Of a stretch of 8,570 nt of DNA, positions 5,143 through 8,570 are shown piece by piece. The position numbers and the translations under genes are program-made. Location: assembly GCA_023412455.1 (NCBI GenBank), contig JAEYNQ010000129.1, positions 1 to 8,570 of the forward strand. Reading direction: 5' to 3'. Origin of the DNA: Bacillota bacterium. GTDB taxonomy: Bacteria; Bacillota; Clostridia; Lachnospirales; Cellulosilyticaceae. The stretch's first letter is position 1; the number at the start of each line of letters is the position of its first letter. The notes under the pieces were generated by a model that did not search any database, was not told the origin of the DNA, and saw nothing but the letters and a program-made list of their open reading frames with translations.

Positions 5143-5842
5143 TTGTTTCAGCTCCTTCTTTAGTTTTTAAACTTGACTTAAATTCATCTACTGTAGTAAT
5201 CATATCTCTTACACTATTTTCAAGAACCCTACTGCAATATTTCCATGGTTCTTTCTTATCACTGCTATACTCCATGATGTATTTAATTAATTCCAGCTCT
5301 AGACCATCATCTAAGTAAGACTTCAACTTATCTAAATGAATAGGTGGTATCATCTTTCTAAAGCAATCAGAATAATGTTTTGCTAACTCTCCAACCTCCT
5401 TGTTAGTTAGTTGGTTATTATCATTATTGTGTTGTTTTGTTATTACATTATTGTTTGTGGTCATTTGTTGGTCATTTGTTGGGCATCTGTTGGGTATTTG
5501 TTGGGTACTTTGTTGGTCAATATTTTGGTACTTACTCCAATTAACTATTGAAATTAAGCTGTTTTTATTACTTCTTTGTCGGTCAATCTGTTGGTCATTT
5601 TCCAAGTCAATTAGTATCCGTTTAACTTTACTTTCATCAATCTTAAATATTTCTGCAATGCTCTTTCTTCCAGTAATTAATTGCCCTGGTTGAAGCATTA
5701 TTTTCTTACCTTTAAACAATGCAGGATATTCTTTATGTGTTGCATTAAGTAATAGATAAACCCATACACTAAAGTAATCTGAGTCTTTACATACAATAGG
5801 ATTATCTAAAACTTTTCTGTATAAGCTTATCCATCCTTCCAT
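5081..5842 (-). CDS. DnaD-like replisome organiser / phage replication initiator
   Basis: It binds the origin and recruits the helicase loader. Residues 1-100 resemble the phage replisome organiser N-terminal winged helix: MEGWISLYRKVLDNPI, then VWVYLLLNATH, then a wing and recognition region with GQLITGRKSIAEIF and SKVKRILIDLEND. Residues 100-150 are a low-complexity Gln/Asn/Thr linker. Residues about 150-220 match a DnaD C-terminal domain, with helices LAKHYSDCFRK and LELELIKYIMEYS and the WKYCSRVLEN segment that corresponds to the conserved Tyr-x-x-x-Ile-Leu motif. The ATG at 5842 follows GGTGA with a 9-nt spacer. The linker is encoded by an iteron array, which fits an origin placed inside the initiator gene, as in lambda O. 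The gene order initiator then loader is typical of Firmicute temperate phages. Confidence 0.87.
   Translation of the reverse strand: MEGWISLYRKVLDNPIVCKDSDYFSVWVYLLLNATHKEYPALFKGKKIMLQPGQLITGRKSIAEIFKIDESKVKRILIDLENDQQIDRQRSNKNSLISIVNWSKYQNIDQQSTQQIPNRCPTNDQQMTTNNNVITKQHNNDNNQLTNKEVGELAKHYSDCFRKMIPPIHLDKLKSYLDDGLELELIKYIMEYSSDKKEPWKYCSRVLENSVRDMITTVDEFKSSLKTKEGAETSGSSTKEFNYAEVRANWGRL
5152..5157 (-). promoter_or_regulatory. Ribosome binding site selecting a GTG start for the helicase loader
   Basis: AAGGAG on the minus strand lies 9 nt upstream of the GTG at 5142, within the 3' end of the initiator gene. It explains why a GTG start with a 62-nt overlap is preferred over the internal ATG. Confidence 0.65.
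5454..5597. repeat. Iteron array, candidate replication origin inside the initiator gene
   Basis: On the plus strand, 11-bp units of the form T-Y-TGT-Y-GG-K-Y-A occur at 5464, 5475, 5486 and 5497 with no gaps, then at 5509 (one extra base), 5575 and 5587. A 10-bp truncated unit sits at 5454 and a decayed unit at about 5521-5530. Examples are TTTGTTGGTCA and TCTGTTGGGTA. Because 11 is not a multiple of 3, the same repeat is read in different frames (Gln-Gln, Pro-Asn, Pro-Thr), so the conservation is at DNA level. Flanks at 5401-5453 and 5521-5574 are AT-rich and could be the unwinding element. Confidence 0.68.
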
Positions 5843-5856
5843 TTATGTATCACCGC

Positions 5857-6093
5857 CTAGAACTCTTGGCCGATTAATTTATTTAGCCATTCATCAATCC
5901 GTGAAATAATAATTCTGTACCTGTTTCCGACCTTAATATATGGTGGTGGGTTACTGCTCCTAAGCATTTCTCTAGCGGTACTCTCACCAACTCCCATAAT
6001 TTCAGCAAACTCTTTAACACCTATTGTTTTTTCTTCAACTTTACGTCTATGCTCTTTAACCATTTCGGTAAGGTCTCTTACTGTTTCACTCAT
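5857..6093 (-). CDS. Excisionase-like helix-turn-helix protein, 78 residues
   Basis: Residues 22-75 match the winged-helix HTH of excisionase/MerR-like small proteins: TIGVKEFAEIMGVGESTAREML (helix-turn-helix), then NPPPYIKVGNRYRIIISRIDEWL (wing and final helix with the usual Trp-Leu). Such proteins act as recombination directionality factors or as transcription factors. Both are possible here, since the gene is far from the integrase and sits just upstream of the replication initiator. Residues 1-20 form an extra charged N-terminal helix. The start overlaps the preceding stop as ATGA, with AGGGGAG about 10 nt upstream. It is 14 nt from the initiator gene, so the operon is tight. Confidence 0.8.
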   Translation of the reverse strand: MSETVRDLTEMVKEHRRKVEEKTIGVKEFAEIMGVGESTAREMLRSSNPPPYIKVGNRYRIIISRIDEWLNKLIGQEF

Positions 6094-6272
6094 TCAATCA
6101 CTCTCCCCTCAAGAATCACATAATCATCAATCTTTCGTTTAATCTCTTCAATAACTTCTTGCTTACCTTGCTCAAAAAACTCGCTGCCATATTCCAATGA
6201 GATCATTCCATTATCAAGTAGGTTTTGTAGAATCTCAGCTGCTAACTCTGTTTTAGTCTTAATGTCTGCCAT
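6090..6272 (-). CDS. Unknown 60-residue acidic helical protein
   Basis: I do not recognise this protein. It looks all alpha-helical: TELAAEILQNLLDNG, then SEFFEQGKQEVIEEIKRKIDDYV. Its start at 6272 has AAGGA with a 7-nt spacer. Its stop overlaps the start of the excisionase-like gene in an ATGA, which indicates translational coupling. It is probably an early regulatory or accessory protein of the leftward operon. Confidence 0.7.
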   Translation of the reverse strand: MADIKTKTELAAEILQNLLDNGMISLEYGSEFFEQGKQEVIEEIKRKIDDYVILEGRVIE

Positions 6273-6315
6273 TAGATCATCCTTTCCTTAAAGTTATAGT
6301 CTTACTCTGCTTGAA

Positions 6316-6384
6316 CTAGAAGTTTAACTCAATGCCATTTGGTCGTGAGTCCCTCATAACTTCTAATAGGGTATGCTTTGTCAT
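6316..6384 (-). CDS. Possible very small reading frame of 22 residues
   Basis: The 157-nt gap between the Cro-like gene and the 60-residue gene has a frame beginning MTKHTLLEVMRDSRPNGIEL and ending Asn-Phe. GGTGA lies only 2-3 nt upstream of the ATG, which is a poor spacing. The gene order and direction fit, but the length and the weak site make this a low-confidence call. Confidence 0.2.
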   Translation of the reverse strand: MTKHTLLEVMRDSRPNGIELNF

Positions 6385-6429
6385 TTTCACCACACCAAAT
6401 TAGTCCTGTTAGAATTTTCTGTCATCCTA

Positions 6430-6630
6430 CTACTCTTCTTGAAGTAAATCTTCAACCTTGCAACCTAAGGCCTTGCATATCTTTCCTAAGGTCTGTGGGC
6501 GTGGTTCTTGCTTGCCTGACCTCATTCTTGCTATTGTTACTTTTGATACACTACTAGCTTCAGATAACTTCTGAATAGGCATTACATTATTAGCAAGTAA
6601 TATATCCATTTTTTCTACTGATAACTTCAT
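6430..6630 (-). CDS. Cro-like XRE-family regulator, 66 residues
   Basis: The whole protein is one Cro/C1-type HTH domain: MDILLANNVMPIQKLSEAS (helices 1-2), SVSKVTIARMRSG (recognition helix), then RPQTLGKICKALGCKVEDLL (helices 4-5). It is the first gene of the leftward operon, divergent from the repressor across the switch region, which is where Cro sits in lambda-like switches. It would repress the lysogeny promoter, or tune the operon, by binding the shared operators. The start is supported by GGTGGTGAG about 5 nt upstream. It starts about 46 nt after the predicted transcription start. Confidence 0.85.
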   Translation of the reverse strand: MKLSVEKMDILLANNVMPIQKLSEASSVSKVTIARMRSGKQEPRPQTLGKICKALGCKVEDLLQEE

Positions 6631-6653
6631 ATTCTCACCACCAGTCTATATTG

Positions 6654-6670
6654 CGACATTTAAAATGTCG
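6654..6670. promoter_or_regulatory. Operator 1, perfect palindrome at the start of the leftward transcript
   Basis: CGACATTTAAAATGTCG has two perfect 8-bp arms around a central A. It lies just downstream of the predicted leftward start (near 6676). It is the likely binding site of the repressor, the Cro-like protein or both. Confidence 0.65.
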
Positions 6671-6682
6671 TTTTATGATTTA

Positions 6683-6711
6683 ATAATAGTCATTATAATT
6701 GTCGTTGTCAA
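6683..6711 (-). promoter_or_regulatory. Leftward early promoter for the cro-like operon
   Basis: On the minus strand, -35 TTGACA (6711-6706, perfect) and -10 TATTAT (6688-6683, five of six) are 17 nt apart. The predicted start near 6676 gives a leader of about 46 nt to the Cro-like ATG. Operator 2 lies in its spacer and operator 1 just downstream of its start. Confidence 0.72.
6688..6704. promoter_or_regulatory. Operator 2, degenerate copy inside the leftward promoter spacer
   Basis: AGTCATTATAATTGTCG matches operator 1 in 7 of 8 bases of the right arm and 5 of 8 of the left arm. Occupancy would block the leftward promoter. Its centre is 34 bp from operator 1. Confidence 0.45.
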
Positions 6712-6728
6712 TATGTTTTTAAATAAAT

Positions 6729-6745
6729 ATTGATTTAAAATGTCG
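6729..6745. promoter_or_regulatory. Operator 3, half-conserved copy at the repressor promoter
   Basis: ATTGATTTAAAATGTCG repeats the right arm and centre of operator 1 exactly (TTTAAAATGTCG is shared with 6659-6670), but its left arm matches in only 4 of 8. It overlaps the candidate -35 of the rightward promoter, so it could mediate autoregulation. Confidence 0.45.
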
Positions 6746-6758
6746 CTAATGATATATT
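6730..6758 (+). promoter_or_regulatory. Candidate promoter for the repressor and integrase genes
   Basis: TTGATT (6730-6735) and TATATT (6753-6758) are 17 nt apart. The -35 is weak (4 of 6), as is usual for a maintenance promoter. The predicted start falls right at the ribosome site (6766), which leaves almost no leader, so the true start may differ. Confidence 0.35.
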
Positions 6759-6765
6759 TCTTATT

Positions 6766-6774
6766 AAGGGGTGA
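6766..6774 (+). promoter_or_regulatory. Ribosome binding site choosing the repressor start
   Basis: AAGGGGTGA lies four bases before the ATG at 6779. An upstream in-frame ATG at 6740 lies inside operator 3 and has no ribosome site, so it is not used here. Confidence 0.7.
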
Positions 6775-6778
6775 CAAT

Positions 6779-7273
6779 ATGAATAACGTTAAAATAGGTA
6801 GTAAAATTAAGCAATTAAGAATGATTAATCAAATGACTCAAAAGGAGTTAGCTAGATGTATAGGAAAAACTGAAAGTTCAGTAAGGAAATATGAGAAAGG
6901 ATTAATAGAAATCCCTTTGAATGTACTAGAAGAGATTGCAAAGGCACTTAATGCAAGCAAACAAGTACTTTTAGCGGATGCAGATGAAGAAGAAAGTAAA
7001 CCTATATTAGCTAGTATTAGAATAGAAAATACACAAACAACAATTGACTCACTTAGAAGTAAAGATATTGAGAAACTAGAAAAAACAACAATTTCATCAT
7101 TACACACTTTGCTATGTAAAAAAACAAAGGGTGAATATTTAGCAATAGAACTTTCCTCAAAAGATATAGAAGACTTAATATCTAAGCTACTTCTAGTTCT
7201 TGAAATAGAACTAAAAAGCAGCAACTCTATAGTAAACACAATGTTAAAGGTAAACAGAAAAGAAGGTGAGTAG
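6779..7273 (+). CDS. XRE-family phage repressor, 164 residues
   Basis: This is the likely lysogeny repressor. Residues 6-62 form a Cro/C1-type HTH: IGSKIKQLRMINQMT, QKELARCIGKTESSVRKYEKG (turn and recognition helix), and LNVLEEIAKALNAS. Residues 63-164 form an uncharacterised, largely helical region with a Leu/Ile/Glu-rich segment (about 120-146) that probably serves for oligomerisation. It has no LexA/S24 peptidase domain with a Ser/Lys pair, so RecA-driven self-cleavage is not expected and induction must use another route. The gene faces the Cro-like gene across the operator region. The integrase ATG follows its stop directly (TAGATG), so the two are co-transcribed and coupled. Confidence 0.85.
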   Translation: MNNVKIGSKIKQLRMINQMTQKELARCIGKTESSVRKYEKGLIEIPLNVLEEIAKALNASKQVLLADADEEESKPILASIRIENTQTTIDSLRSKDIEKLEKTTISSLHTLLCKKTKGEYLAIELSSKDIEDLISKLLLVLEIELKSSNSIVNTMLKVNRKEGE

Positions 7274-8497
7274 ATGACTACCGAACAACCAAAGAAACGC
7301 AAGCCACGTTCTAAGGCCAATGGTGAGGGTACCATATACACCACCACAAAGAACGGTAAGACGTACTATAAGGCTACCCTTACAATCGGTACAGATGAAA
7401 AGGGAAAGCTTATTAGGAAGTCCTTCTGCTCCTACAAGAAGCAAGAAGTCATTGACCGTATGGCAGAATATAGAACACAATCAAATAGTGGTTTAACTTC
7501 AAGTAACGATAAGATCACATTGAAGCAATGGTTTTACACCTGGCTATTTGAATTTAGGATTAACGAATTAAAAGATACGTCTTTTGAACGCTATGAAGGG
7601 ATATATAGAAACTATATAAAGGATTCAAGCCTAGGCAAAAAGAAGTTAGTGGACATTAGAACCGCTCATATACAAGCCTATTACAATGCTCTAGCCGAGC
7701 AAGGCAAGACCACTAACACAATTAAGGTATTAAATAAAACGCTTAAAACATGCCTTAATGATGCTATAAAGCAAGGCTATATTGTCAGGAACTATTGTTC
7801 ATTGGTAACTATGCCTAAGTCAGAAACTTCTGCTGATACCGATAAGGATAATGACATTACGTTCTTTACCCAGGAGGAGCAGCAGCTATTTATAAAATCA
7901 TTGGACAAGAATAAAAATAGAATGCTATTTATACTAGCATTGGGCAGCGGCCTAAGGCTTGGAGAGTTGATGGCCCTGAAGTGGGATAATGTGGACATGG
8001 TAAATAATTCTTTAAGTGTTACTCATGCTATTTCAAGATTATCCAAGGTAGGTAAAGATGGGACCAGGACATGGTCAGTATTAGAACATGACCCTAAAAC
8101 TAAGAGCAGCACCAGGACCATTCCTCTACCTACTAACATTATTAAAGAATTAAAAAGGCATAAGGCTGATCAGGATAAAAGAATATTAAAATACGGTGAT
8201 TTATTCCAAAAAAATAATCTAGTGTTTTGTACCGACTTAGGCGGATACCTGGACACTAGAAATTTAACTCGTTCTTATGCTAGGGCATTAATAGCAGCAG
8301 GCATTGAACACAAGAAATTTCACTCTATGCGCCATACCTACGCTACTAGACTATTTGAAAATAATGTACCAGTTAAAACGGTACAATCCCTCATGGGGCA
8401 TAATGATATTACTACTACTATGAATATCTATACCCATGTAACACCTCAGCAAATGACTGATGAAGTACAAAAACTAAATACTATTTTCAACTTTTAG
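7274..8497 (+). CDS. int: Tyrosine site-specific recombinase (integrase), 407 residues
   Basis: It integrates and excises the element. Residues 15-66 are an arm-binding domain of the AP2-like type (GEGTIYTTTKNGKTYYKATL, then a DEKGK turn and a helix). Residues 80-180 are the core-binding SAM-like domain. Residues 190-400 are the catalytic domain. The active-site residues are visible: R228 in GSGLRLGE, a lysine at 275 or 277 in DPKTKSSTRTI, H350 and R353 in HSMRHTYATRL, H376 in LMGHNDITTT, and the nucleophile Y386 in MNIYTHV. The length is usual for Firmicute phage and Tn916-type integrases. AAGGTGA lies upstream of its ATG, inside the repressor gene's end. A terminator and candidate arm sites follow it, so the attachment site is probably at the right end. 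Confidence 0.96.
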   Translation: MTTEQPKKRKPRSKANGEGTIYTTTKNGKTYYKATLTIGTDEKGKLIRKSFCSYKKQEVIDRMAEYRTQSNSGLTSSNDKITLKQWFYTWLFEFRINELKDTSFERYEGIYRNYIKDSSLGKKKLVDIRTAHIQAYYNALAEQGKTTNTIKVLNKTLKTCLNDAIKQGYIVRNYCSLVTMPKSETSADTDKDNDITFFTQEEQQLFIKSLDKNKNRMLFILALGSGLRLGELMALKWDNVDMVNNSLSVTHAISRLSKVGKDGTRTWSVLEHDPKTKSSTRTIPLPTNIIKELKRHKADQDKRILKYGDLFQKNNLVFCTDLGGYLDTRNLTRSYARALIAAGIEHKKFHSMRHTYATRLFENNVPVKTVQSLMGHNDITTTMNIYTHVTPQQMTDEVQKLNTIFNF

Positions 8498-8524
8498 CCA
8501 TGGCCATAATGCTATGGCTTTTTA
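8496..8524 (+). terminator. Rho-independent terminator of the repressor-integrase operon
   Basis: AGCCATGGC (8496-8504) pairs with GCTATGGCT (8511-8519), including one G-U pair, around a 6-nt loop. Five to six Ts follow. The stem begins within the integrase stop codon. Confidence 0.78.
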
Positions 8525-8538
8525 ATTGTCAGAAATCT

Positions 8539-8559
8539 TACTGCAACCCTACTGCAACC
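8539..8559. repeat. Tandem 10-bp repeats, candidate integrase arm sites by the attachment site
   Basis: TACTGCAACC occurs at 8539-8548 and 8550-8559 with an 11-bp period, in the same orientation. Downstream of the integrase is where such elements usually carry their attachment site, and paired direct repeats fit binding by the integrase's N-terminal domain. The crossover core cannot be found without the other end of the element or an empty site. Confidence 0.45.
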
Positions 8560-8570
8560 TTTTGGCTTAT

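Noticed and set aside
5225..5237. A 13-bp match (AACCCTACTGCAA) between the initiator gene and the region after the integrase (8545-8557)
   Set aside because: About one chance match of this length is expected in a window of this size, and it lies in a conserved coding motif.
5454..5597. The 11-bp repeats as a CRISPR array
   Set aside because: The units are short and contiguous with no unique spacers, and no cas gene is present. The iteron reading fits better.
5400..5693. A 97-codon plus-strand frame over the iterons encoding a hydrophobic Leu/Cys/Trp-rich product
   Set aside because: It is the complement of the Gln/Asn-rich linker of the initiator, and the hydrophobicity is a by-product of the repeats.
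6329..6421. A 30-codon open frame on the minus strand containing ILTGLIWCGENDKAYP, which looks faintly like a recombinase zinc-ribbon fragment
   Set aside because: It has no ATG, GTG or TTG start, is bounded by stops and has no ribosome site. At most it is a relic, and the resemblance is too short to use.
6838..7347. Long minus-strand open frames opposite the repressor and integrase (6838-7347, 7244-7480, 7792-7998)
   Set aside because: They are antisense to well-supported genes, lack ribosome sites, and encode Ser/Leu/Phe-rich products typical of reverse-complement shadows.

Overview
The window looks like the integration, regulation and replication end of a temperate phage or phage-related element in a low-GC Firmicute, most likely of the Clostridia. 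The reasons are the strongly AT-rich sequence, consensus AGGAGG-type ribosome binding sites, Firmicute-type sigma-A promoters, and a Firmicute-style set of genes: tyrosine integrase, XRE repressor pair, DnaD-like initiator and DnaC-like helicase loader. The species cannot be told from the sequence.

Layout from right to left. Positions 8496-8570 hold the integrase terminator and a pair of 10-bp direct repeats, probably integrase arm sites near the attachment site. Positions 6779-8497 (+ strand) are the lysogeny module: an XRE repressor followed directly by a tyrosine integrase. Positions 6631-6778 are the genetic switch, with divergent promoters and three copies of an operator built on CGACATTT-A-AAATGTCG. 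All remaining genes are on the minus strand. They start with a Cro-like regulator (6430-6630), a small unknown protein, and an excisionase-like HTH protein. The replication module follows: a DnaD-like initiator with an iteron array inside its gene (5081-5842), a DnaC-like ATPase (4273-5142), and a protein with a C-terminal J-domain (3518-4261). Two unknown small proteins come next.

Positions 2515-3101 are mostly non-coding apart from a 46-residue gene. This stretch has a cluster of near-identical inverted repeats (2932-3013) and a strong minus-strand promoter (2642-2670). About 65 nt downstream of that promoter's start a large intrinsic terminator begins, and its T-run ends about 120 nt from the start. 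This looks like an attenuated leader or a small RNA.

The terminator is followed by a ribbon-helix-helix regulator (2284-2469), three unrecognised proteins, and the first 235 codons of a tail tape measure protein that runs off the left edge. No terminase, portal, capsid or tail tube gene lies between the replication genes and the tape measure gene, which is unusual for a tailed prophage.

Proposed working: the repressor silences the leftward operon in the lysogen and is made together with the integrase. On induction, the Cro-like protein and leftward transcription take over. The DnaD-like protein would bind the iterons and the DnaC-like ATPase would load the host helicase. The J-domain protein may recruit host DnaK to remodel that complex. 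The second promoter, with its leader and RHH protein, would control the tail-related genes. The last two steps are inference.
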